From Bifidobacterium scaligerum (lineage in GTDB: Bacteria > Actinomycetota > Actinomycetes > Actinomycetales > Bifidobacteriaceae), in the NCBI RefSeq assembly GCF_002802865.1, contig NZ_PGLQ01000002.1:568047-632046 (forward strand): 64,000 bases of DNA, read 5' to 3'. The notes below the pieces were generated by a model, which made no database searches, was not told where the DNA came from, and saw only the letters and a list, made by a program, of their open reading frames with translations. Both the position numbers and the translations under genes were made by a program. Shown here piece after piece: positions 9,104 to 19,100 of the stretch (within the stretch, counting starts at the first letter, position 1; every line of letters begins with the position of its first letter).

Positions 9104-10279
9104 CTATGCGGCAAGACGCCGGCAGACAAGGTCAATGCTCTCGTCCGTAGCCGTGGACGAGAATCGCAGATATGCCGGAGCACCATAGAATTCGCCTGGA
9201 CTGGGCACAATACCGAGTTCGGCAAGTGCAGCCATATCGGTCCAGCAATCACCGGATTTGGCCTTCACCCACACATACAATGCGCCGGAGGGCATTGCGG
9301 CCTGATATCCGTAAGCGTTCAGCGCATCAACCAGACGAGACAGTCGTCTGCGGTAACGAATCCGCTGGTCACGCACCTGAGCCACATCCCTCAAGGCGGC
9401 AGCCATCGCCGCCTGAACCGGGCCGGGAATAATCTGACCGATCTGCTTACGGTATTCGGCCATTTCGCTCACCAGTCGATAATCGCCGGCGATCACTGCC
9501 GTACGATAACCAGCCATATTGGACTGCTTGGACAGTGAATACAGCGCCAGAATCCCATCGGCCGATCCTTCACATACCTGAGGACTCAACGCACTGGGTG
9601 CAGCGGTAAGGCTGAACGCCTGGCTACCGGCGGCCGGTTCGTTGGATTCCACCGAGGCGGCACTGGCGCGCCAGTCCATCAACGCATAGCATTCGTCCGA
9701 CAACACCACCGCTCCGATGCTGCGCGCCGCGGCGACGATGCCGGCCAGCCAGTCTGCGGTGATGATATCGCCAGTGGGATTGCACGGGGAATTCACCCAC
9801 ACGGCCCTGACTCCTGGCACGTGGACCCATGATTCCACATCAGCCACATCATCGACTTTCAGCACAGTGGCACCGGCCAGCTGCGTACCGATCTCGTACG
9901 TCGGATAGGAGATGCGTGGCTGGACCACCACATCCCCCTCGCCGAGATGCAACAGCGAGGCCATCAGAGAGACGCCCTCCTTGGAGCCGACAGTAGGCAC
10001 CACAGCGGCGTTGATGGACTTCAGATCCACGCCGCGCAGGTCACGGAACCAGTCGTTCATCGCCTTCTTCAGTTCGGCGGTGCCGACAGTCACCGGATAG
10101 CCGTGAGCATTCGACGCATCCGACGCAGAGGCCAGCGCTTCACGAACCGAATCCGGAACCGGGTCCACCGGGGAGCCGGCGGACAGGTCCACCATGCCAC
10201 CGGGCACTGCTTGAGCCGTCGCTTTGAATCCGGCGATACGCGACCAGTCGTACGGGGAGGAATATGCGTGGAAACCCAT
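9104..10279 (-). CDS. dapC: Succinyldiaminopimelate transaminase (DapC), class I/II aminotransferase
   Basis: PLP-dependent step of lysine/meso-DAP synthesis: N-succinyl-2-amino-6-ketopimelate plus glutamate. Fold-type I signs are AGSPVDPVPDSVREAL, VNSPCNPTGDIITADWLAG, SDECYALMDW and the PLP-lysine block LYSLSKQSNMAGYR. The start ATG follows AAAGGGCTTCC. It sits directly downstream of the ferredoxin gene, the fdxA-dapC pairing characteristic of actinobacteria, which is the main reason for choosing DapC over other aminotransferases. 391 aa is slightly above the usual 360-370. Confidence 0.88.
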   Translation of the reverse strand: MGFHAYSSPYDWSRIAGFKATAQAVPGGMVDLSAGSPVDPVPDSVREALASASDASNAHGYPVTVGTAELKKAMNDWFRDLRGVDLKSINAAVVPTVGSKEGVSLMASLLHLGEGDVVVQPRISYPTYEIGTQLAGATVLKVDDVADVESWVHVPGVRAVWVNSPCNPTGDIITADWLAGIVAAARSIGAVVLSDECYALMDWRASAASVESNEPAAGSQAFSLTAAPSALSPQVCEGSADGILALYSLSKQSNMAGYRTAVIAGDYRLVSEMAEYRKQIGQIIPGPVQAAMAAALRDVAQVRDQRIRYRRRLSRLVDALNAYGYQAAMPSGALYVWVKAKSGDCWTDMAALAELGIVPSPGEFYGAPAYLRFSSTATDESIDLVCRRLAA

Positions 10280-10319
10280 GGAAGCCCTTTCTTGTTCAAC
10301 TCGTTCTTAAGATACGACA

Positions 10320-10347
10320 AACCCCCGGCCATACCGGCTCGGGGGTT
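10320..10347 (-). terminator. Hairpin between fdxA and dapC
   Basis: AACCCCCG and CGGGGGTT pair with an inner GCC/GGC extension. It lies just past the fdxA stop and before dapC, so it is either a partial terminator or an mRNA-stabilising hairpin that sets a high fdxA:dapC ratio. No clean U-tract follows on the minus strand. Confidence 0.6.
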
Positions 10348-10382
10348 CGATAGTGAGATAGCGGCGAGATGGCCGAGGGAGA

Positions 10383-10703
10383 TCACTGATTCTGCGGAGG
10401 CAGCGCAGCGACCTGTTCAGGGTCCTTGCCGATCGGGCCGGCTGCGGACGCACCGCCAAGATCACCTACCTCTGCGAAGAAGCTGACAGCAGCATCCTTG
10501 TACCAAGCCCACTCGTCCGGCAAATCATCCTCATAGAAGATGGCCTCGGTGGGGCACACCGGCTCGCATGCACCGCAGTCCACGCACTCATTCGGATTGA
10601 TATACAGGGAGCGGGAGCCCTCGTAGATGCAGTCGACAGGGCACTCGTCCACACAGGCCTTATCCTTGACATCCACGCAAGGCTGAGCAACAACGTATGG
10701 CAT
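10383..10703 (-). CDS. fdxA: 7Fe/8Fe ferredoxin
   Basis: Soluble electron carrier, 106 aa. The N-terminal cluster ligands are Cys9, Cys17, Cys21 and Cys25 in a C-x7-C-x3-C-x3-CP arrangement, typical of a [3Fe-4S]-containing site. The second site has CVDCGACEPVCP for a [4Fe-4S] cluster. A hydrophilic C-terminal tail follows, as in mycobacterial FdxA. An excellent AAGGAGG site precedes the ATG. It is the first gene of the fdxA-dapC unit. Confidence 0.96.
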   Translation of the reverse strand: MPYVVAQPCVDVKDKACVDECPVDCIYEGSRSLYINPNECVDCGACEPVCPTEAIFYEDDLPDEWAWYKDAAVSFFAEVGDLGGASAAGPIGKDPEQVAALPPQNQ

Positions 10704-10800
10704 GGAATCCTCCTTGAAAGTAACGCTGTGTCAATTCTAGGCCCGTGACCGGACGCCGTCTGCGTGTCCTCTGCGTGTACGAGCACACGGGACGCACATG

Positions 10801-10927
10801 CGTACTTTTCGCGCGAATCGCACAGAAACATGCTCATATGAGGCCCGATAACGTACTTTTCGCGCGAAAAGTACGCCGAGAGGCCCAATTTCGGGGACTT
10901 TGCGTATCAATCGCGCGAAAAGTACGC
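10801..10927. repeat. Intergenic palindromic repeat cluster (copy 1)
   Basis: Three copies of a short element lie within 127 bp. CGTACTTTTCGCGCGAA is at 10801-10817. A perfect 24-bp palindrome with arm CGTACTTTTCGC is at 10852-10875. A half copy reading TCGCGCGAAAAGTACGC is at 10911-10927. The spacer 10832-10845 reads GCTCATATGAGGCC. The same element and the same ATATG spacer recur in inverted orientation at 33932-34048. It sits between the fdxA promoter region and the end of the permease gene. Confidence 0.85.
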
Positions 10928-10942
10928 CAGGCGGCTGGCAGA

Positions 10943-12469
10943 TCAGCCGTTGATGGCCTGATCTGTTTCCGCAGAGAGCTCTTCAGTCAGGTCTCCGGTG
11001 CCGAGACGGGCATGACGATAGCCGTAGCCGAAGTAAATAGCGAAGCCGACGACCAGCCACACCACGAAACGAATCCAAGTGAGCACAGTGAGGTTCAGCA
11101 TGAGCCACAGGTTGGCCAAGCCGATCAGAATCGGCACCCACGGATTGCCGGGAATCTTGAACGCGCGTGGCAGGTCAGGACGCCTCTTACGCATGATCGG
11201 GATGGAGATGGCCACCAACGTGAACGCGGAAAGCGTACCGATGTTGACCATATCGGAAAGCACGCCGATATCGAACAGGGCGGCGACCAGAGCCACCACG
11301 ACGCCCACGGCGATCTGCAAGACTGCCGGAGTGCCATGCTTGCCGGTCTTGGACAGGCTGCGCGGCAGCAGACCGTCACGGCTCATGGCGAAAACGATAC
11401 GGGTCAGGCCCAGCAACAGCACCATCACCACGGTGGCAAGACCCAATACAATACCGAAGCTGATGATCTTCGCCGCCCAATTGGCGCCTACCAGCTCAAA
11501 TGCGGTAGCCAAAGACGGACTGTCTTGCTGCGCCAACTCCTTATAGGAGACCATGCCGGTAGTCACGATGGCCACGAGCATGTACATCACGATGATCAGG
11601 GCCATGCCCACGCCGATGCCGAGCGGCACATTCTTATGTGGGTCTTTGGTTTCCTCGGATGCGGTGGCCACCACGTCAAAGCCGATGAAGGCGAAGAACA
11701 CGAGCGCCGCGCCGGAGAGAATGCCCGGAATGCCATAGATGGAAGGCACCATGCCGGTGGCCCACTGCCACAACGGCTGACCCATTGCGCCAGAGACAGC
11801 CGTGGAGCTCTGCACGCTGGATGCCGGTTCCGCAGGCGGAATGAACGGCGTGAAGTTGGAGGCCTTGACGTAGAAGAAACCGACGATCACCACGAAGAAC
11901 ACGATGGCGATTTTCAGCACGGTCATCGCACCATCCACACGGGCGCCGATCTTGGTGCCGAAGACGAGCAATGTGGTGAAGAACGCCACGATGATAATCG
12001 GGGCAATATCGATATGGAAGGAGCCGAACGTTAGGTTTGTGTTGGCATTCCATCCCATCAAGCGCATGAAGTCGTTGAGGTACACGCCCCAATACTTGGA
12101 AATCACGGAACCGGCCATCAGCATCTCAAGAATGAGATCCCAGCCGATGATCCACGCCATGATCTCGCCTACCGTGGTGTATGTGAAGGTGTAGGCGGAG
12201 CCGGCCACCGGAATCATCGAGGCGAACTCGGCATAGCACATCACAGCAGCCCCGCACACCACGCCTGCGATCAGGAAGCTGATGATGACCGCCGGACCGG
12301 CGTGGAAGGCGGCGGCCTGCGCGCCGACCGAGAAGATGCCGGCGCCCACGGCTACGGCCACGCCCATGATGGATAAATCCCACCATGTCAGGTTGCGCTT
12401 GAGCTTGCGCCCTTCCTCACCTGTTTCGGCGATGGTCTGTTCGACGGATTTCGTGCGGAACAGTTGCAT
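10943..12469 (-). CDS. APC-superfamily amino-acid permease (cationic amino-acid transporter type)
   Basis: 508-aa integral membrane protein with about 12-14 predicted transmembrane segments. It opens with a soluble stretch RKLKRNLTWWDLSIMGVAVAVGAGIFSVGAQ, the APC/CAT unwound-helix GAGIF motif. The block GFDVVATASEETKDPHKNVPLGI and the segment TRIVFAMSRDGLLPRSL are typical of the CAT/YfnA group. It probably imports amino acids by proton symport; substrate not assignable. The ATG follows AGAAGGCTTT. It is transcribed alone. Confidence 0.92.
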   Translation of the reverse strand: MQLFRTKSVEQTIAETGEEGRKLKRNLTWWDLSIMGVAVAVGAGIFSVGAQAAAFHAGPAVIISFLIAGVVCGAAVMCYAEFASMIPVAGSAYTFTYTTVGEIMAWIIGWDLILEMLMAGSVISKYWGVYLNDFMRLMGWNANTNLTFGSFHIDIAPIIIVAFFTTLLVFGTKIGARVDGAMTVLKIAIVFFVVIVGFFYVKASNFTPFIPPAEPASSVQSSTAVSGAMGQPLWQWATGMVPSIYGIPGILSGAALVFFAFIGFDVVATASEETKDPHKNVPLGIGVGMALIIVMYMLVAIVTTGMVSYKELAQQDSPSLATAFELVGANWAAKIISFGIVLGLATVVMVLLLGLTRIVFAMSRDGLLPRSLSKTGKHGTPAVLQIAVGVVVALVAALFDIGVLSDMVNIGTLSAFTLVAISIPIMRKRRPDLPRAFKIPGNPWVPILIGLANLWLMLNLTVLTWIRFVVWLVVGFAIYFGYGYRHARLGTGDLTEELSAETDQAING

Positions 12470-12627
12470 AAAGCCTTCTCTTTTCTCTCAAGCGCGCCCA
12501 GGCACGCACAAAACATCGAGAAACGAGTATAGAAGAGGCCGTATGACTTGTCTATTACCTATCGGTAACCGCACTTTATCGCCGTCTATGTGCCGGCAGA
12601 GGATATGAGTCCGAAAGTTTTCCGGCT

Positions 12628-13857
12628 TTAGCGCTCCAGAACGTTGACACAGACCGGCTCGGGTACCAAATCGATACCGAACGCGTCATGCACACGTTGC
12701 TGCACCGCACGGGCCAACTGTTCGATGTCCGCAGCCGTAGCTCCTCCACGATTGGTCAATGCCAGTGTGTGCTGAGTAGACAGGCTTGCCGCCGCACCAT
12801 CATCGGCTTTGAAGCCCTTATGGCAACCGGCGTGGTCGATCAGCCATGCAGCAGAGGTCTTGACACCCGGCGTGCCATCTGGCAGTTCGGCCGCAAAACG
12901 AGGGGCGTCCTCAGGCAGACGAGTAGTCTGGTCGGCAGGCAGAATCGGATTCATGAAGAACGAACCGCAACTGTGACGATTGTAGTCAGGGGCAGGCAAG
13001 CCGTTCGGCTCAGGAGCGATGTTCGCGGTCTCATTGAGCGCAGACAGGCGCTTGAGGTCCTTAAGAATGTTCTCTTCACGCTTGGTGCCGGCCATCGCAT
13101 CCAATGTGTAGCGTGTAGGATCCTCCAGCATGCCTTTGGCGGCACGTACCTTGAGTACCGCATCGCGAATCGTCGCGGTATCCATACGGTCCCCAACCTC
13201 AACGCCAAGCGCCTTGGCGAGCTGCCCATAGCCCACTGTGCCTTGCTGCGAATGAGTCAAGACGAAGGTGACCGACAGCACCACGTAACGCGGAGTCGGG
13301 AAGAACTCATCGGCCGGCTGGCCGGGGGCCTGATACATACTGGATTTCAATGCGGAGGAACGGTATCCGAACTGCAGATCAGCCGCCGTCATCTCGCTGG
13401 TGGTCTTTGTTTTCCGATCCCACACTTCCACCGACTCCACCGATGTGGCCACTTCCTGCCCATACGCGCCGATGTTCTGCACCACCGAGGCGCCGACTGT
13501 GCCCGGAATGCCCGAAAGCCCTTCGATGCCCTCCAGACCGAGCTCAACGGTGAACGCCACAAGATCATCCCAATTCACGCCGGCTTCGGCACAGACATGC
13601 ACGGTACGGTCCTCACCCTCGACCGGGGCGGCCTCATCCGGCACGGTGATTTGGCGGCGCGCGTCACGCACCACCACACCGGCGAAGGGCTCGTCGGCAA
13701 TCAGCATGTTCGAGCCGCCGCCGATCACTATAAGAGGCAGACCTTTGGAGTCGGCATCTTCCACAGCTTCGATAAGCCCGACACGCGTGGTCGGTTCGAT
13801 GAAGTGGGCGATGGGTCCGCCGACGCCCATGGTGGTGATATCTGCAAAGCTGGTCAT
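12628..13857 (-). CDS. murB: UDP-N-acetylenolpyruvoylglucosamine reductase
   Basis: FAD/NADPH enzyme completing UDP-MurNAc synthesis for peptidoglycan. Visible: TTMGVGGPIAHFIEP, the FAD-binding LIVIGGGSNMLIAD, GLSGIPGTVGASVVQNIGAYGQEV with the family GIPG block, SCGSFFMNPIL and the C-terminal AAWLIDHAGCHKGF. At 409 aa it exceeds the usual 300-360; the extra length sits between the FAD domain and the substrate domain (around KGMLEDPTRYTLDAMAGTKR) and resembles other actinobacterial MurB. The ATG follows AGGATAAACATC. Confidence 0.94.
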   Translation of the reverse strand: MTSFADITTMGVGGPIAHFIEPTTRVGLIEAVEDADSKGLPLIVIGGGSNMLIADEPFAGVVVRDARRQITVPDEAAPVEGEDRTVHVCAEAGVNWDDLVAFTVELGLEGIEGLSGIPGTVGASVVQNIGAYGQEVATSVESVEVWDRKTKTTSEMTAADLQFGYRSSALKSSMYQAPGQPADEFFPTPRYVVLSVTFVLTHSQQGTVGYGQLAKALGVEVGDRMDTATIRDAVLKVRAAKGMLEDPTRYTLDAMAGTKREENILKDLKRLSALNETANIAPEPNGLPAPDYNRHSCGSFFMNPILPADQTTRLPEDAPRFAAELPDGTPGVKTSAAWLIDHAGCHKGFKADDGAAASLSTQHTLALTNRGGATAADIEQLARAVQQRVHDAFGIDLVPEPVCVNVLER

Positions 13858-13980
13858 GATGTTTATCCTACTGGTGTTCTAGACCATCATTGGGGGTTGA
13901 CGCGTGGGTTCTTGGTAGGTGTTGTGCGACCGTAGGAATCATATAGAAGTGGCACGGCTTTGAGATGGAAGCGGAAAAAC

Positions 13981-14010
13981 AAAAAACCCGACCATCCGGT
14001 CGGGTTTTTT
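13981..14010. terminator. Bidirectional intrinsic terminator after rpmG
   Basis: CCCGACC-ATCC-GGTCGGG (13987-14004) has six A on the left and six T on the right, so it can terminate on both strands. It sits 20 bp past the rpmG stop and upstream of murB, insulating murB from rpmG/tRNA transcription. Confidence 0.9.
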
Positions 14011-14029
14011 GAAGCTTGATGCTCTGCGA

Positions 14030-14197
14030 TCAACGGGTCTCGCGATGCAGGGTCTGCTTGCCGCAACGAGCGCAGAACTTCTTGAGCTCGAGACGATCGG
14101 GCGTGTTACGACGATTCTTCGTCGTGATGTAGTTACGCTCCTTGCACTCGGTGCAGGCCAGCGTAATGCCCGGACGGATGTCGGCGCTCTTAGCCAT
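14030..14197 (-). CDS. rpmG: 50S ribosomal protein L33
   Basis: 55-aa ribosomal protein translated from 14197: [19 protein letters not shown] at the N-terminus and [17 protein letters not shown] at the C-terminus. Two CxxC pairs (CTEC, CARC) mark the zinc-binding C+ form. It lies directly downstream of tRNA-Met in the same direction, a tRNA-rpmG arrangement common in actinobacteria, so tRNAs and rpmG are probably one transcript. Confidence 0.96.
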   Translation of the reverse strand: MAKSADIRPGITLACTECKERNYITTKNRRNTPDRLELKKFCARCGKQTLHRETR

Positions 14198-14259
14198 TGT
14201 CATTCACCTCTGTGTTCTAGGTCTAATGGGCGCGCCCACCATATGGCGGGCGCAATTTG

Positions 14260-14333
14260 TAGCGAGGAAGAGGCTCGAACTCTTGACCTTACGATTATGA
14301 GTCGTACGCTCTAGCCAGCTGAGCTACCCCGCC
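14260..14333 (-). tRNA. tRNA-Met (anticodon CAT)
   Basis: Full cloverleaf on the minus strand. The acceptor GGCGGGG pairs with CCTCGCT (two G-U). The T-arm is AAGAG-TTCGAGC-CTCTT and the anticodon loop is CTCATAA, with the anticodon at 14297-14299. CCA is not encoded. It could be elongator Met or the lysidine-modified Ile2 type; the elongator is more likely from its place next to rpmG. Confidence 0.92.
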
Positions 14334-14337
14334 AGAG

Positions 14338-14409
<72 letters not shown>

Positions 14410-14410
14410 G

Positions 14411-14492
14411 TGGCGGATAGTGGATTCGAACCACTGAAGCACGAAGCGGCTGATTTACAGTCAGCTCCCTTTGACCGCTTGGGAAATCCGCC
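14411..14492 (-). tRNA. tRNA-Tyr (anticodon GTA)
   Basis: Class II tRNA with a long variable arm. The acceptor is GGCGGAT/ATCCGCC, the anticodon loop CTGTAAA with anticodon at 14456-14458, and the T-arm GTGG-TTCGAAT-CCAC. It is first in the Tyr-Thr-Met-rpmG series. Confidence 0.95.
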
Positions 14493-14820
14493 AGTCTGTC
14501 TCCCGCCTTGGTCTCACCACTTGGCTTGACCTCGTCAGGCAACTTGGCTATCTAAACATAGATTTTCCACTAATGCAAATCAACACCGCGAAATCATCTA
14601 TAAACCGTTGCAATAACAGCGTTTTTACGGCGTGTCGTTTCCATTGCGCAAAGCACTGACTCCCAGCATCCATTGCTGACCTGCTAGCGCCAGCCCCTGC
14701 CGACACCCCACACGAGGGCTTTCGCGTTTCTTATAAGCGGCTCTTAAATCCTGCAATCATGCGGTTTGTCAGCATTTCGTACGGCTTGCGCAACGTAACC
14801 GGTAACGGCATGCTTAAGTC
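14493..14820. other. Divergent intergenic region between tRNA cluster and PLP-enzyme gene
   Basis: 328 bp. On the minus strand, TTGCAT and TTAGAT with a 17-bp gap (about 14535-14576) could be the tRNA promoter. No clear promoter or ribosome-binding site is seen for the rightward gene at 14821. No gene or RNA structure was recognised in the rest. Confidence 0.4.
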
Positions 14821-16053
14821 ATGACTTCAGATCTTGTACATCATGGACAATCCTTCGATGATCAGCCGCTCGGCTTCGGCACACTTGCCATTCATCTCGG
14901 CAACGGCATCGACGCGGAGACCGGCGCGATTCGTCGCCCGATCACACTAGCCAATGCCTATGCCCTGCCTTACGACCCATCCGATATCAACTGGTCAAGT
15001 TCGGATGTGAATCTCTACACCCGCAACGGGCACCCGAACCAACGGTATCTGGAAGAAAAACTCGCCCGTCTCGAAGGGGCCGAGGACGCGGTGGTACTCG
15101 CTTCCGGAGTCGCAGCCCTTGCTGCTACATTCACTACGTTCCTCAATCGCGGCGATCATGCGATCTTCTCGGATACCACCTATATCGCCGCCTACCGTCT
15201 GCTTAACCAGATCCTGCCGGAGAAGTACGGCATCGAGACCTCGATCGTGGACACTTCCGACCCGGAAAACGTGCGCGCCGCCCTCCAGCCCAACACCAAG
15301 CTCGTACATATCGAAACGCCGGCGAATCCCACACTTAAGGTTTCGGATATCCGCGCCATCGCGCAAATCGCACACGAGGCGAATCCGGATATCTTGGTCT
15401 CGGTGGACAACACATTCAACTCGCCGTACAACGTACGGCCGCTTGATCTGGGCGCGGATATCGTCATCGAGTCGCTTACCAAATACATCAACGGCCACGG
15501 CGACGCGCTTGGCGGCGTGATCGCCACCACCAAAGCGCGTACCGACGAGATTCGATTCACCGCACAGGTGAACTTCGGTGGCATCATCTCGCCGTTCAAC
15601 GCTTGGCTCATCAATCGAGGATCAGTAACGCTCCCCTTACGTATCCGTCAGCACAACGCTTCCGCTCTGGCGATCGCTGAACATCTGGAGCGAATTCCGT
15701 CCGTGAGGTTCGTCTCATATCCGGGTCTTCAATCGCATCCGCACCATGACGTCGCCGTCCATCAACTGGCGCTCCCGGATTCCGGATTCGGCGGCGTGCT
15801 GGCGTTCGGTTTGGACACCGACCACGAGGGCCACAATAGATTCGTCTCCAAGCTCAATGTCATCACGTCGGCCGTTTCTTTGGGCCATGATGAAAGCCTC
15901 ATCGTGTTCCTTGGCGAGGACGACGAGCGCCAATACCTGTATCCGCCGGAATTCCACCGCGGTTTCTTCCGGCTGGCCGTAGGGCTTGAAGATACCGACG
16001 ACCTCATTCGTGATATCGACCACGCGCTCGTCGCGGCCGGGTTCGAGGTGTAA
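14821..16053 (+). CDS. Cys/Met-metabolism PLP enzyme (cystathionine lyase/synthase or O-acetylhomoserine sulfhydrylase type)
   Basis: 410 aa, fold-type I PLP enzyme of the trans-sulfuration family. Motifs are NLYTRNGHPNQRYLEEKLARLEGAE, SGVAALAATF (PLP phosphate loop), ETPANPTLKVSDI, DNTFNSPYNVRPLDLGADI and the PLP-lysine block ESLTKYINGHGDALGG. The C-terminal domain (VTSAVSLGHDESLI, FFRLAVGLEDTDDLI) is complete. It acts on homocysteine/cysteine precursors, but the exact reaction cannot be set from motifs. The ATG lacks a clear ribosome-binding site, so weak or leaderless initiation is possible. Confidence 0.85.
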   Translation: MTSDLVHHGQSFDDQPLGFGTLAIHLGNGIDAETGAIRRPITLANAYALPYDPSDINWSSSDVNLYTRNGHPNQRYLEEKLARLEGAEDAVVLASGVAALAATFTTFLNRGDHAIFSDTTYIAAYRLLNQILPEKYGIETSIVDTSDPENVRAALQPNTKLVHIETPANPTLKVSDIRAIAQIAHEANPDILVSVDNTFNSPYNVRPLDLGADIVIESLTKYINGHGDALGGVIATTKARTDEIRFTAQVNFGGIISPFNAWLINRGSVTLPLRIRQHNASALAIAEHLERIPSVRFVSYPGLQSHPHHDVAVHQLALPDSGFGGVLAFGLDTDHEGHNRFVSKLNVITSAVSLGHDESLIVFLGEDDERQYLYPPEFHRGFFRLAVGLEDTDDLIRDIDHALVAAGFEV

Positions 16054-16132
16054 CTCCTCTCCCCAAAAGCGATACTGACGCCGCTGGCGCTTCTGTTGCC
16101 AAGACAGGAGCGCCTTTGTCGCGTCGCACTCG

Positions 16133-19100
16133 TTATTGCAAAAAGGCCCTGAACCGACTCGCCAGACCCTGCACTGAATCGGTGGTACCGCGGAAGGCGG
16201 CGGCAGTGGCGTTACGGGCCGTCAGCAGTATGAAATCGGACTGTTCGGGGCATCGCTCGGCAAGGATGCGGGCAATATCCATGTCGGTCTGGCTTGGCTG
16301 AAATATGAGACTGGACTTTGCCTGAGTTTTCCCCGGAGACTTTGCTCTGGCCCGTGCATGTCTTTTCGCCCTGACTCGCGCAGTCAAAACCACCTCGCGC
16401 CACGTCATGCGCCAAGCTCTGGCAGACAAATCGCCGTCATCCCGATGCGCTTGAGCCTGCGCGATAGCCGCCAGCACACGACGCCTACGCATACGACGAC
16501 ATAATCGCGGCACGCCCAAACACAGACCGACCAGCGCAACGGCCGCAAGCAACCCGAGCAATATGCCGCGTGCCACCAACCGCGCATCGAGATTCGATAT
16601 CCACCACAGCATCCATCCGTCACCATTACCAGCGTTGCCGGCGGCATTGTTCGTATTCCGACGCGAGGCGAAACTACGGGTATCAGACGCATCAGACTGG
16701 TCAGCGGCATCACCAGAGCTATCGGCTGAATCATCGGCGGATGCATCCGGCGTCGCGGTGACGTCGGTGCCATCGCCGGAATCACTGGTGTTATCGGACG
16801 TGCTATCGGTACCGGCGGAAGCAGCATCGGACGCGGCCGATCCGTTTTCTGCGGTGGCGGGCGTCACGTCAAACGGCACCCAACCCACACCGTTGAGATA
16901 CGCTTCGGTCCATGCGTGGAGCTGCTTGGACTGCACTACGAAGAAGCCGTTCTTATCACGATTGGATACGCCGGCGTTATAGCCGAGCACAATACGCGTT
17001 GGAACACCAAGAGAGCGGCCAAGTACGGCGAGCGCGGAAGCATAATGCTGACAATAGCCCGCATGTCCGTTGTCCGGATCCAAAAAATCATCAAGTACAT
17101 CGAGATTGTCTCGCCCGTCGCCATCCGGCGCATCGAGCGAGTAGGTGAACGCGTTGTCCGGATTGGTGAAATAGTCCACAAGCCAGCGCATGGCACGCAC
17201 CTGATCGTCATAGGTTCTTCCCTTGATGGGAATACCAGCGGCTTGCGCCTGATCGATCACGGATTGCACGTTGGCGGGCAGTTTCTCAGGCAACGAAGTG
17301 TAACGGTTCTCATGGGCACGCCTGTCGCTGGCGTCCACATACCACTGCATGCGGGCGATCGACTGATTGGCCCGTGGAATACTGCCGTTGACCACGGTGT
17401 AGACGGACAGGCTGGTGTTCTTATGCAGGAAGGAGAACACGCGGTTGGCCCATGCATCGATATCGCGAGACGAGCTCGCAGCGCCGGGAGCCCCCGACTG
17501 CGCGTCCGCATCAACGCTGGACATCGAAGCATCCAGCGGGGTTACGATTACCATGCTGCCGCCCGAGCCAAAGCCGAGTATGTAATTGTCCTTACCGAAG
17601 CCCAGCTGTTTCACAATCGTATCGTCGAATACCACGCTGGACGGCGTGGGCGCGGACGTACTATCCAGGAAGGTCGCCGTTTCGCCTTGGAAACTGCCGG
17701 CTCCCAGCCGCCATCCGTTCGCCCCCGTCACGCTGCCATCGCTATTGATCGTTGCCCTGATGACGAGGAAGTCACCGGCCGTATCGCGATGGACTTCGGC
17801 AAGACCTGTATCTGCCAGATCACGACGGGCCTGATACCAGCGCTGCAGGTCGTCATCGGTGACGTCCGTGTCACCTAACAGGACACTCTGCGCGCTTGTG
17901 ATCTGGGATAGTTGACTGAAACCGGACGCTGTGGTGATGGGGTCGATGGCATTGCCGTCTGCACCATATTCGAGGTCCGACGAGGTACCGGTGGTGCGAT
18001 TGTACACTGTACCGTCCTGATAGAGCAGCCAGTCGCCACCTACACCATTATCGAGGTACGTGACGTTACCAGGCACAGGCAGGAAGCGTGATTTGAGGGT
18101 GTCGATGCGAATGTCGGCGTTGACCATGAATCGTTCGAGTGAACTCGGGTCAGTCACCGCAACGTCATATCCGGTATAACCGAGCGCCGCCATGTAGGCG
18201 CCCAACGGGTTCATCATCATACGGTCGTAACGGGAAAGCTCATCTTCGCTGTTGCGACCGAGTTGGATGCCCGAGCCATAGAGCCCGGCGTCAAGCGCGA
18301 ATTGACGGTCGTATCCCCATGTGTCGCCGTCGAAATTGTCGAGTGTGGTCAGGCGTAGGTAAAGACGCTTGTAGGACCGGTATGTCAGCACCGTGTCGTC
18401 CGAACCGGCGGCAATGTTGCGCTTGAGGTCGATCATCGGATTGACGGTGTTCGAGGTGAACATGCCGCCACCTTCTCCGATGGACAGGGGCACTCGGTAC
18501 GCCAGTAGCGCGGCAGGACCGCTCAGAGGCAGAGTGATGGCGGCGGCGAGCACGGCAACGATAAACGGAGTGGCGGTGAGCGTCCGACCGGCATTGGTGC
18601 TGGCTGTACGGATGGTTCCGGACCGCTTCGACGAGACACGAGGCCTTCCCAGCCGCAAAACAGGGTATGACCGACCCGGATGGGCAGCGAACAAGACAAG
18701 AGGGAAGGCCGCAACGGTCAAACCGATGGCCCACAGCGGTGCCAGATGCCCCACCAACGCATAATCGGCGGCGAGCACCGCCACCGGCAGCACGACCATG
18801 GCAGGAATCAACGGCCGGAAGACGAGGAGGCATCGCACCGCGACGGCGAGCGCCGCCACCGCCAAGATGAGGAACAGGTCACTGGCTTCAGAGACCTTGA
18901 GCGGCGGCAGTTGGATGTTGAGCTGGTCGAATCCGGTGTTGATGACGTCGCCGAACAACTTCCATCGAGAGGAGGAACCGGAAGCAAGATCTGACGCAAT
19001 GCCGTATTGCGTGGCCCGCGAAGTCTCTTCCTCGACGACCTGGGCGTGCGCGGCGGCGGCGATCTGCCGGAAACGTACCACAGCCAGTGCTGCTGTGGCG

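Noticed and set aside
10801..10927. CRISPR array
   Set aside because: Repeats are palindromic with irregular, short and partly conserved spacers, only three copies, and no cas genes are nearby.
10745..12034. 429-codon rightward open frame
   Set aside because: It runs antisense over the amino-acid permease and the repeat cluster. The product is His/Gln/Asp-rich with no motif, typical of the antisense frame of a GC-rich membrane protein gene.
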